A stretch of DNA of 17,435 bases. Origin: K189A clade bacterium (GTDB lineage: Bacteria; Pseudomonadota; Gammaproteobacteria; Pseudomonadales; Azotimanducaceae). Under the pieces are notes generated by a model. That model was not told the DNA's origin. It did not search any database and saw only the letters and a program-made list of their open reading frames with translations. Below, piece after piece: positions 7,161 through 14,562 of this stretch. The stretch spans positions 1 to 17,435 of the forward strand of contig RKSB01000096.1 in assembly GCA_007571095.1 (NCBI GenBank), in the 5' to 3' direction. The stretch's first letter is position 1. The number at the start of each line of letters is the position of its first letter. Position numbers and translations under genes: made by a program.

Positions 7161-7232
7161 GGCTTGAAGTCTTCTCCTGTTCAACGTCATACCCTTGCTA
7201 CTCATTTTTAGTTACTCATTTTCAGCGAATAC

Positions 7233-8651
7233 TCAGGCTGTTTTTCCGGCGGCCAGCAGATGTTGGACTGCCTGTGCCGCCGAGCGACCTGAAACCAGTG
7301 CGGCCTCGACACCCGGTGCCGCAACCTGCGTATGCTCTCCGGCAAAGGCTACGCCGGCTTCCGTACTCGCCACAGCCCGAGCATAGCGAGAGACGCCGCC
7401 GGCCGGATAATGCGAAAAGGCACCCAGGCTCATAGGATCGCTTCCCCATCTCAGAGCGGTTTCAAATTCCAGTGCACCGCGAGTGGACGGTCGCGCCTTG
7501 TAAAGGACCTCAAGGGGATCCTTTTTCGACCGAATCATTTCGTCAAGAATCGTCGACGACTCGCCCATGGAGAAGGCGCGAATTCTGGGAACACCACCGG
7601 TGCGGCTGACGAAAACCCGACCTATGGGAGTGTCCGTCCAGGTGTCCTCGGGCAACCCGTCCTCTTCCCAGAAATTTTTTGTGATACGGGCGTACACGAC
7701 GGTTACCGGTGTGTATTGCATCCCCTGAATGGCCGCTTTCTTGGCACTGCTGAAGTCGGTATCCATGGACACTTTTCGCAGGGTCGAGAAAGGCAGGGCG
7801 CAGATCGCCAGCCGAGCCTGTACTCGAGTGCCGTCGTCACAGCCGACCTCGACACCACTCGAGTGAGTTCGAATCCTGTTGATTCTGCGTCCCAACAGAA
7901 GAGAGTCGCCGACCTCAGACTGCAACCCGTCAGACACACGGGACAGGCCTCCTTCTACATCAAAAAGACCCCTCGGCTGGCTGTTTCGCCGAACCACCAT
8001 GCCCTTTAGCATGTCAGCCCAGGACAGAGTCTCTATGTCGGTGGCGTTGAGGTTGGAGTCGATGACCTGAATAGCGGCTTCAGAGGCACCCTGTCGCCGC
8101 AGGTAGTCGGCCAGAGAGATGTCTTGTTCGGCCCAGTCTCGGCTACCCCAGTCGGCTGTATTCGCAAAAGGCAGGTCTTTGGGAAGATACAGGCGAAGCA
8201 ACCGATTGGGGGGCGTGTCTCGCTCATTCGCCGCAAACTGGTCAGACTCACTGGCTGACCAGCTGCTGTCGCTCGTCAGTTGCCCATTCACAAACAGGGC
8301 ATAGCCGGCAGGATACCGACCGGACGGAGGCAGAGTCTTTATACCCAACGCCTCGCACAAGCCGAGGAGTTCGGTATAACTTTTGCCCAGTTCGGTGGCA
8401 CCGCCTTCCGGCCTGCCTGGCAGAGAGTCCAGCGTAAACACCCTGCCGCCCACTCTGTCATTGCCTTCCAGCAACAGGGTCTCGATACCGGCTGAACGCA
8501 GTAGCCGAGTGGCCATCAGACCGGCAAAGCCGGCACCCAGCACGACTACATCTGTTCGATAGCGAGCTTGCGGGCTGCATGCGGGAAGCAGGTAAGCGGC
8601 AGCCAGTGCCGAACTGCTGTTGATCAAAAATCGTCGCCGGTTCATGTGCAT
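7233..8651 (-). CDS. Exported flavin amine oxidase (FAD-dependent monoamine or amino-acid oxidase family)
   Basis: A 472-residue flavoprotein of the amine oxidase family, which oxidises amines to imines with FAD and usually passes electrons to O2. The N-terminus carries a Tat-type signal (NRRRFL at 4-9, then a hydrophobic stretch) ending in LLPAC, a lipobox-like site with Cys25. It is thus probably exported folded and perhaps lipid-anchored. The Rossmann motif VVVLGAGFAGL (35-45) with the acidic residue in LLEGNDRVGGRV, the EGGATELG substrate-side motif and the C-terminal AFAGEHT...GVEAALVSGRSAA FAD motif are intact. GAGG lies 7 nt before the ATG at 8651; ATG 8645 is also possible. The gene follows the CoA-transferase by 90 nt with no evident promoter, so it belongs to the long operon. 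It implies an amine-containing substrate processed outside the cytoplasm. An alternative role is desaturation of a non-amine ring, as some family members do. Confidence 0.88.
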   Translation of the reverse strand: MHMNRRRFLINSSSALAAAYLLPACSPQARYRTDVVVLGAGFAGLMATRLLRSAGIETLLLEGNDRVGGRVFTLDSLPGRPEGGATELGKSYTELLGLCEALGIKTLPPSGRYPAGYALFVNGQLTSDSSWSASESDQFAANERDTPPNRLLRLYLPKDLPFANTADWGSRDWAEQDISLADYLRRQGASEAAIQVIDSNLNATDIETLSWADMLKGMVVRRNSQPRGLFDVEGGLSRVSDGLQSEVGDSLLLGRRINRIRTHSSGVEVGCDDGTRVQARLAICALPFSTLRKVSMDTDFSSAKKAAIQGMQYTPVTVVYARITKNFWEEDGLPEDTWTDTPIGRVFVSRTGGVPRIRAFSMGESSTILDEMIRSKKDPLEVLYKARPSTRGALEFETALRWGSDPMSLGAFSHYPAGGVSRYARAVASTEAGVAFAGEHTQVAAPGVEAALVSGRSAAQAVQHLLAAGKTA

Positions 8652-8741
8652 TCTTTCACCTCAGTCTTTTTCGCAGACAACAATGGCTCATTAGCTGCGT
8701 TTTGTAGTTTGCTTGTTCCCTTTCTGCACCGTTTGAAGAGG

Positions 8742-9911
8742 CTAGTCTTCACAAAGAACAGTGCCTGCATTCTGCAGTTGGAGTATATTCTCTTTTGAAT
8801 AGCCGATTTCAGTCAATATCTCTTCGTTCTGCTGGCCGACTCGAGGCAGTGAGAAATTCGGCGAGGCGGGCTCCTCGGTAAAGGCTATGGGCACACCCAG
8901 ATGCCTGTTACCCTGACTGTCCAGCAGCAGCATTCGACGCTCCTCAAGATGTGAGTCGAAAAGAGCAGAGTGCAGATCACGCACCGGAGCATAGCAGACA
9001 TCCATACCCTCAAACCACTGATTCCAGTATTCCAGGGGTTGGGTGACAAAAGTTGAGCGCAGAAAATCCCGAACCGGATTCTGGACAGGCCCGGGTGGTT
9101 GCCTGCACAGGGGTATCAGGTCCTCCCTGTTCAGGGCGGTCAGAAGGTTTTCGGCAAACTTGACCTCACTGCCTCCAAGCACAAGGTATGAATCGTCTGC
9201 CGTCGGATAAATCTGGTACATGGCCGCCCCACCCCAGGAACGCTCGTCTTTGGGTACAGGTGAACGCGAAGCGGCGAAAACAGGTCCCAGTGCGTTGGGC
9301 AACCAGGCGATGACGGCATCCTGCATGGAAATATCGAGATAGTCGCCCTGGCCGGTCTGGGTACGGCGGTACAGGGCCATCAGGATACCGCTTAGGGAAA
9401 CCAGCGAAGCGGTCAGGTCCGCCACCGGCATGTGCGGTTGAGCGGGCCTGTCGTCAGCATCAAGATTGATACTGAGCAGCCCCGAATCGGCCTGAATACT
9501 GAGATCATGCGCCGGCTTGAGGGCTTTGGGGCCATACTGTCCGTAAGCCGAAATCGAGCAGTAAACCAGCTGGGGTGCAACTCGTCGAAGCGTCTCATAG
9601 TCTATGCCGAGCCGCCTGGTAACCCCCGGTCGAAAAGACTCGACCAGGACATCGGCGGTTGTGCAAAGGTCGAGCAGGGCCTTTCGTCCGCTCGAATGCT
9701 TGAGGTTGATGCAAAGGCTGCGCTTGCCCCTGTGCGTGTTGCGAAACCAGACCGTGTGGCCGTTTTGAGTCAGGCCGATACGGCGATTGGGTTCGCCGCC
9801 CGGAGGTTCTACTGCAATCACATCGGCACCATGGTCTCGCATCATCATGGTCAGATGCGGTCCGGGCAAAAACAGTGACAGGTCGAGGACTTTGACGCCC
9901 TCAAGCTTCAT
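8742..9911 (-). CDS. Family III (CaiB/BaiF) CoA-transferase, second of an overlapping pair
   Basis: A 389-residue family III CoA-transferase. It starts MKLEGVKVLDLS, followed by the DHGADVIAVEPPGGEPNRR nucleotide-side motif (26-44), RGKRSLCINLKH and the MPVADLTASL loop with the catalytic Asp at about 165. I choose ATG 9911, which has AGGG about 6 nt upstream and an 11-nt overlap with the preceding CoA-transferase. The frame also opens from a TTG at 9944, but that would give a 44-nt overlap and a non-family N-terminus. Adjacent overlapping family III genes encode hetero-oligomers in some pathways (for example the succinyl-CoA:citramalate and benzylsuccinate CoA-transferases). Both members here keep the Asp, so two separate enzymes are equally possible. 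The CoA acceptor is unknown. Confidence 0.9.
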   Translation of the reverse strand: MKLEGVKVLDLSLFLPGPHLTMMMRDHGADVIAVEPPGGEPNRRIGLTQNGHTVWFRNTHRGKRSLCINLKHSSGRKALLDLCTTADVLVESFRPGVTRRLGIDYETLRRVAPQLVYCSISAYGQYGPKALKPAHDLSIQADSGLLSINLDADDRPAQPHMPVADLTASLVSLSGILMALYRRTQTGQGDYLDISMQDAVIAWLPNALGPVFAASRSPVPKDERSWGGAAMYQIYPTADDSYLVLGGSEVKFAENLLTALNREDLIPLCRQPPGPVQNPVRDFLRSTFVTQPLEYWNQWFEGMDVCYAPVRDLHSALFDSHLEERRMLLLDSQGNRHLGVPIAFTEEPASPNFSLPRVGQQNEEILTEIGYSKENILQLQNAGTVLCED

Positions 9912-11136
9912 CGGAGCCCTGGCCTGAAGAGTCGTTTTCGGCAATGATTCCGTCGAATGACATGCGGACTATCTCGTCCTGGCTAAACCCAAGCTCCAAC
10001 AGCATCTTTCGAGTACTTGCACCCAGCGGCTCGCCGGCACGAGTCGGCAGCCTTTGGCTGTTGATACGCAGAGGGTTGGCAAGTAGTCGTAGATTCTTTC
10101 GCTGCGGATGCTCGGCCGAAAGAATTGATTCGTTGGCTTGCAGCCAGGGATTCTTCAGTGCCTGAGGCAGATCATAGACGGGGGCAACGGGAATCTGGCC
10201 GCTGAGCAGTTGTAGCCAGTAGTCGGTCGGTTTTCGGGCCAGCCGAGTATCCAGAATCTCCGTCAGCGCGTCGCGATTTTGGCGACGGGCTACCACATCT
10301 GCAAAACGCTCGTCTTTGGCCAGATCGGGAAGCTCCAGCAGCACCAGCAACAGATCCCAGAATTTGGGTGTCATGGCCATCAGAAAAAGCCAGCCGTCTT
10401 GAGTGGTGTAGATCTGACAGGGTACGGTAGCCGGGTGAGCCGACCGCGTCAGTCGAGTGGTGATATGCTCCTCATTCAGATACCAGGTAGCCGGATAGCT
10501 GAGTTGATGCAGTGCTACATCAAACAGACTCACATCGACATCGCATCCGGTACCGCCTCTGGCCACTCCCAGAAGGGCCGCCAAAAGGCCGGTTGAACAG
10601 ACCACGCCAGTCATGAAGTCAACCATGGACAGGCCAAAACGCGCCGGTGGCGAGTCGGGTTCTCCGGTCAACTCCATGAAACCCGCTTCAGCCTGCATCA
10701 GGTAATCGTAACCGGGCCAGGATTCGCGATCATTGCCACGACCATAAGCAGACAGATGAGCACAGACGATGCGAGGATTGACCGCCTTCAAGGCCGAATA
10801 TTCAAGCCCCAGCTTTTTGGGCTGGTCGCCTCTCAGGTTGTTGCTGATGGCATCGGCTGAAGCGACCAACCGATGGAGTATCTCTCTGCCTTCGGCTGAC
10901 TTGAGGTTCAGCGACAGGCTCTTTTTGTTCTGGTTGAAGGTCTGATAAAACTCGCTGTCACCCTTGCCCAGCAGATAAGGACTGGTAACCCGTGAAACAT
11001 CGCCGATACCAGGCTGCTCTATCTTGATGACTTCTGCACCCAGTTGAGCCAGGTAGAGCGAACCATAGGGCCCCGCACCATACTGCTCGACTGCAATGAT
11101 GCGAATGCCCTGAAGAGGAAGGGGCTGGCTGTTCAT
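9901..11136 (-). CDS. Family III (CaiB/BaiF) CoA-transferase, first of an overlapping pair
   Basis: A 411-residue family III CoA-transferase with LQGIRIIAVEQYGAGPYG at the N-terminus, QLGAEVIKIEQPGIGD (31-46), NKKSLSLNLKS (70-80) and GLSMVDFMTG with the catalytic Asp at about 173. Its ATG (11136-11134) overlaps the TGA of the acyl-CoA dehydrogenase gene by 4 nt (ATGA), and its own TGA overlaps the next CoA-transferase start. It is therefore translationally coupled in the middle of the operon. It clearly differs from its downstream neighbour in the substrate-facing regions (PGYDYLMQAEAGFMELTGEP against PAHDLSIQADSG), so the two are not recent duplicates. Beside hydratase and CitE-like genes a role in activating an itaconate-like dicarboxylate is attractive but unproven. 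Confidence 0.9.
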   Translation of the reverse strand: MNSQPLPLQGIRIIAVEQYGAGPYGSLYLAQLGAEVIKIEQPGIGDVSRVTSPYLLGKGDSEFYQTFNQNKKSLSLNLKSAEGREILHRLVASADAISNNLRGDQPKKLGLEYSALKAVNPRIVCAHLSAYGRGNDRESWPGYDYLMQAEAGFMELTGEPDSPPARFGLSMVDFMTGVVCSTGLLAALLGVARGGTGCDVDVSLFDVALHQLSYPATWYLNEEHITTRLTRSAHPATVPCQIYTTQDGWLFLMAMTPKFWDLLLVLLELPDLAKDERFADVVARRQNRDALTEILDTRLARKPTDYWLQLLSGQIPVAPVYDLPQALKNPWLQANESILSAEHPQRKNLRLLANPLRINSQRLPTRAGEPLGASTRKMLLELGFSQDEIVRMSFDGIIAENDSSGQGSDEA

Positions 11137-12296
11137 GCCGGATTTCGCGAAATCAGCTGACGGGCGATGATGATCCGTTGCATCTCATTGGTGCCCTCGC
11201 CGATGCACAGCAACATCGCATCTCGGTAGAAACGCTCTATTTCATACTCCTTGGAGAAGCTGTAGCCGCCGAAGATACGCATCGCCTGTTCGGCACAGAA
11301 AACGGCCGCTTCGCTGGCGAAGTACTTGGCCATGCCAGCCTCCATGTCGCAACGCTCGCCTGTGTCGTAAGCACGAGCGGCTGAACGCACCAGCAGCCGG
11401 GCGGCTTCCGTTTTGGTTGCCATTTCCGCCAGCTTCAACTGAACGGCCTGATGCTCACAGATAGGCTTGCCGAAAGTCTTGCGTTCCTGGGCATAACGAG
11501 TGGCCAGTGCCAGCGCGCCTCTGGCCATACCGGCTCCACGGGCGGCGATATTGATGCGCCCAAGTTCCAGTCCACCCACCGCATGATAGAAACCCCTGCC
11601 TTCCTCGCCACCTATCAGCGAATCGGCAGGCACTCGAAAATCCTCAAAAGTCAGTTCACAACTGTCTATGGAACGATAACCAAACTTTTTCATCTTTTTG
11701 ACGGTCAAGCCCGGCCTGAGGTTACCCTCCTCGTCCCGAGTCTCGATGAACAGCATGCTCATGCCGGCGCGAGGTGGCGTTGTTGAAGCATCCGTCTTGA
11801 CCAGAAGCCCGAGACAGCCGCCGTTCAGGGAGTTGGTGATCCAGGTTTTGGCACCATTGACTATATAGTGGTCGCCGTCAAGACGTGCGGTTGTGCGAAT
11901 ACCCTGCAAATCTGTGCCGGCGTTGGGTTCGGTCAGTGCGATACCGCCTCGCAGTTCACCCGTTGCCATTCGAGGCAACCATTTCTCCTTCTGGGCGTCG
12001 GTACCGGCTCGTTCAATGCAGGAAGCAGTAATCAGGTGCGAATTGAAAATGCCGCTGGGTGCCATCCAGTGCTGAGCCACTTCTTCAACAATTGAGCTGT
12101 AGGTTGAAGCCGACAGATTGAGTCCGCCATAGTCGGCACCAATGGTGGCACCAAACAGACCCAGTTCCTTCATCTGCTCGACCAGTGCATGGGGGTATGT
12201 GTCCTCATGGTCGCAAGCCATGGCAATAGGCCGCACTTCTCGCTCAGCCCATTTGCTGATGGTGTCCAGAATCATCTTTTCGTCATCGCTGCTCAT
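11133..12296 (-). CDS. Acyl-CoA dehydrogenase
   Basis: A 387-residue FAD-dependent acyl-CoA dehydrogenase, the normal family length, introducing an alpha-beta double bond into an acyl-CoA and passing electrons to ETF. Visible are the FAD/substrate motifs ALTEPNAGTD (120-129) and NGAKTWITN (147-155), and the C-terminal RFYRDAMLLCIGEGTNEMQR. The Glu at 367 in GEGT occupies the catalytic-base position of the short/medium-chain type. ATG 12296 is preceded by GGAGG and overlaps the MaoC stop by 4 nt (ATGA). The frame continues upstream to 12635 but that extension is antisense-like sequence inside the MaoC gene. An acyl-CoA dehydrogenase beside MaoC and CitE-like genes also occurs in the Mycobacterium tuberculosis fadE19 region and the Pseudomonas aeruginosa itaconate cluster. 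Candidate substrates are methylsuccinyl-CoA or a branched acyl-CoA (inference). Confidence 0.93.
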   Translation of the reverse strand: MSSDDEKMILDTISKWAEREVRPIAMACDHEDTYPHALVEQMKELGLFGATIGADYGGLNLSASTYSSIVEEVAQHWMAPSGIFNSHLITASCIERAGTDAQKEKWLPRMATGELRGGIALTEPNAGTDLQGIRTTARLDGDHYIVNGAKTWITNSLNGGCLGLLVKTDASTTPPRAGMSMLFIETRDEEGNLRPGLTVKKMKKFGYRSIDSCELTFEDFRVPADSLIGGEEGRGFYHAVGGLELGRINIAARGAGMARGALALATRYAQERKTFGKPICEHQAVQLKLAEMATKTEAARLLVRSAARAYDTGERCDMEAGMAKYFASEAAVFCAEQAMRIFGGYSFSKEYEIERFYRDAMLLCIGEGTNEMQRIIIARQLISRNPA

Positions 12297-12844
12297 TTGG
12301 ATTTTCCTCCTGTGGATTCTTTTTCCTGGCGCAACAGAATATCCTCCACTCCATGGCCTCGCCGAGGGACCAGCAGTTTTCTGATAAAGCTGCACACCAG
12401 TTGTCTGTCCTGATTGTGGCCAAATGTCTTGCAGGTGATTATGCCCTGAGTGGGTCGAGATCTGGATTCGCGCTTGTCCAGAATTTCGGTTTCGGCATAG
12501 AGGGTGTCGCCGGCAAAGAGCGGTGCCGTCAATCGAATGTCGTCCCAGCCGAGATTGGCGATGGCCTTCTGGCTGATATCGGTTACGCTCATGCCCGTCA
12601 TCAGGGCCACGGTGAGCGGGCTGCACACTATACATCGACCAAATTCGCTCGAAGCGGCAAACTCCCTGTCAAAATGCATCGGATGCGTATTCATGGTGAG
12701 CAGAGTAAACCATGTGTTGTCGGTCTCCGTAATCGTTCGTCCCGGCCGATGCTCGTAGGTGTCGCCAACGACAAAGTCCTCAAAATAGCGGCCGAAGGAT
12801 TCGCGATAACGATTGTCCCCGACCTTTACCGAATCAGTAGTCAT
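12293..12844 (-). CDS. MaoC-type hot-dog-fold enoyl-CoA hydratase
   Basis: A 183-residue single hot-dog MaoC-family protein; relatives add water to enoyl-CoAs, and members act on itaconyl-CoA or mesaconyl-CoA. The conserved helix motif, usually T-G-D-x-N-P-x-H, reads TMNTHPMHFD (50-59): His57 and the following Asp are kept but the usual catalytic Asp aligns with Asn52. Further on, CSPLTVALMTGMSV and APLFAGDTLYAETEIL are typical. AGGAG sits about 8 nt before the ATG; the gene is 21 nt from the CitE-like gene and overlaps the dehydrogenase start by 4 nt. In a C5-dicarboxylate scheme it would form citramalyl-CoA or beta-methylmalyl-CoA for the CitE-like lyase. The Asn substitution could mean an altered mechanism or a subfamily trait. 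Confidence 0.88.
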   Translation of the reverse strand: MTTDSVKVGDNRYRESFGRYFEDFVVGDTYEHRPGRTITETDNTWFTLLTMNTHPMHFDREFAASSEFGRCIVCSPLTVALMTGMSVTDISQKAIANLGWDDIRLTAPLFAGDTLYAETEILDKRESRSRPTQGIITCKTFGHNQDRQLVCSFIRKLLVPRRGHGVEDILLRQEKESTGGKSK

Positions 12845-12865
12845 AAATTCTTCTCCTGTGGCTAA

Positions 12866-13678
12866 TCAAGTGTTTCTTCCGGCCTGAGCCAGTATGCGCC
12901 GAGCCGAAGCGATAACAGGTTCATCCAGCATGGTACCCTGCCACTCGACGGCGTCTCCGTCGCTGGCCTTGAGAGCGGCCAGCATGGACTCGGCGCGTTC
13001 GATCTCGGCGGCACTCGGCGTGAGCACCGAATGCACAGGCTCGATTTGTGCAGGGTGAATGACGGCCTTGCAACTGTAACCCAGTGCCTTGACCAAATGA
13101 GTCTCCTCGGCAATTGTATGCTCATCCTTCAGGGCCAGACAGGGTACGTCAATGGCCATTCTACCGGCACTGCTCGCAGCCATTAGCAGGCGGCTGCGAG
13201 CGTAGAACAGAGAGTCCCGAGTCATCGAAGCACCCAGTTCGGCGGTCAGGTCGGCGCCGCCGAGCATAAGCCCTCGGACGCCCTCCTGAGCGGCAATCGA
13301 ATAGGCTTCTTCTATACCCAGTGCGGTTTCAATCAGAGCAAACAGGGGCCTGCCCTTCGTGCGAGAAGAGAGTTGCTGCACCGACGAAAGACGCGCCTTG
13401 GGCAGCATGAAGGCCACGGTTTCGGGCAGGCAGTCCAGACGAGCGATGTCACTCTCATGCCAGGGCGTACCGGCGGCATTGAGACGAACGACAACAGGCG
13501 TTTTCGCACCGGATTGCAGAGCCTGAACCACCTGCTCCCGAGCAGACTCCTTGCTTGAAGCAGCGACAGCATCCTCGAGGTCCAGGCAAACCGCATCGGC
13601 ACCTGACAACAGGGCCTTGTCGAACCGCTCTGGACGGTTACCCGGTACAAAGAGGAGCGTTCTCCAGTGATAATTCAA
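12866..13678 (-). CDS. CitE-like CoA-ester lyase (HpcH/HpaI family)
   Basis: A 270-residue TIM-barrel lyase of the CitE/malyl-CoA lyase family, which splits or condenses 3-hydroxyacyl-CoAs such as citramalyl-CoA (to acetyl-CoA and pyruvate) or malyl-CoA. Typical elements are RTLLFVPGNRPERF at the N-terminus, DLEDAV (33-38), VVVRLN with Arg65, ALIET with the Mg-ligand Glu117, GGADL with Asp143 and KAVIHPAQI (204-212). I place the start at TTG 13678, whose TTGA overlaps the TGA of the deacetylase-like gene by 4 nt, with a G-run 8 nt upstream. The frame also opens from GTG 13759, but that adds 27 residues lying in the upstream gene and absent from the family. Free-standing CitE without citrate lyase CitDF points to a catabolic CoA lyase rather than citrate lyase. 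Confidence 0.88.
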   Translation of the reverse strand: MNYHWRTLLFVPGNRPERFDKALLSGADAVCLDLEDAVAASSKESAREQVVQALQSGAKTPVVVRLNAAGTPWHESDIARLDCLPETVAFMLPKARLSSVQQLSSRTKGRPLFALIETALGIEEAYSIAAQEGVRGLMLGGADLTAELGASMTRDSLFYARSRLLMAASSAGRMAIDVPCLALKDEHTIAEETHLVKALGYSCKAVIHPAQIEPVHSVLTPSAAEIERAESMLAALKASDGDAVEWQGTMLDEPVIASARRILAQAGRNT

Positions 13679-14562
13679 TCCCGCAACCCCCGGCGCACAC
13701 TGGGCTCGGGATGCATCTCCTGCCAATATCGGGCAATGGCTTCTCGAGTGGTCACCCACACCTTTTCGTGCTTGTGTACATAAGCCAGAAAATCGTCCAG
13801 TGCACGAATTCGGCCAGCCCGGCCTATGATGCGCAGATGCAAGCCCAGTGACATCATGCGCGGCTGGCCGGTGCTGCCCTCTGCATACAGGGTGTCAAAG
13901 CTGCGGCAAGCATAGTCAAGCCAGGCGGACACAGACAGGGATGGATCGGTCCAGAACTTCATGTCGTTTGAGTCCAGAGCATAGGGCACTATCAGCATCG
14001 GCTTGTCGCTGCCCGAAACGGCACTGAAGAAAGGCGCGTCGGCACTATAGTCATCCATGTGATAAAGATAACCCTCTTCCTGCAACAGCCGTCTTGTGTT
14101 GTCGGTCAGCAGGTAGCGTGAGAGCCAGCCAACCGGCCTCTTGCCGGTAGCCTTTTGAATGCCCGCACTGGCCTTTCGAATAAAGTCACGCTCCTTGTCC
14201 TCGTTCATTCGAAACTGGTGAATCCATCGCCATCCATGCGAACAGGCTTCATGAGGGCCGTTGGCAATGTAGCGGGCAATGGCCGGAGCACGTAACAGTG
14301 AAACGGCGGCGGCGGTAAAGGTGACCTGTACCCGGTAAGCCTCCAGAAGATCCTTTATTCTCGGCCAGCCTTCTCGTACGCCATACTCATAGTTGCTCTC
14401 GTTGGAGTAGTTGCGTATGGGCTGGCGGAGTTGTATGCCCAACTCATCGACCGGTTCCGGCCCCTTGTCGCCGTCTGCTATGGTGGCCTCTGATCCTTCT
14501 TCTACATTGACCACGATGGAAAGTGCAAGCCTGTTGTCGTCAGGCCAGGTAAAGGTCTTCAA
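13675..14562 (-). CDS. PuuE/HpPgdA-like polysaccharide-deacetylase-fold amidohydrolase
   Basis: A 295-residue member of the NodB-fold family nearest in motifs to PuuE allantoinase and Helicobacter PgdA. It shows LSIVVNVEEGSE (14-25), HEACSHGWRW (104-113), GKRPVGWLSR...NTRRLLQEEGYLYHMDDY (140-172) and LHLRIIGRAGRIRALDDFL (241-259). It lacks a signal peptide, so it acts in the cytoplasm. Family members hydrolyse C-N bonds in cyclic amides or N-acetyl groups, and a small nitrogenous metabolite is more likely here than a polymer. The start is TTG 14562, with GGAGAGG 7 nt upstream and a 4-nt TTGA overlap with the SDR stop. ATG 14595 is possible but lies within the SDR gene. Its place among CoA-ester genes is unusual. 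Family call is good; substrate unknown. Confidence 0.85.
   Translation of the reverse strand: MKTFTWPDDNRLALSIVVNVEEGSEATIADGDKGPEPVDELGIQLRQPIRNYSNESNYEYGVREGWPRIKDLLEAYRVQVTFTAAAVSLLRAPAIARYIANGPHEACSHGWRWIHQFRMNEDKERDFIRKASAGIQKATGKRPVGWLSRYLLTDNTRRLLQEEGYLYHMDDYSADAPFFSAVSGSDKPMLIVPYALDSNDMKFWTDPSLSVSAWLDYACRSFDTLYAEGSTGQPRMMSLGLHLRIIGRAGRIRALDDFLAYVHKHEKVWVTTREAIARYWQEMHPEPSVRRGLRD

Noticed and set aside
12866..13678. Citrate lyase beta subunit
   Set aside because: No citrate lyase alpha, gamma, CitC, CitX or CitG genes are nearby; the MaoC and CoA-transferase context fits a free-standing CoA lyase.
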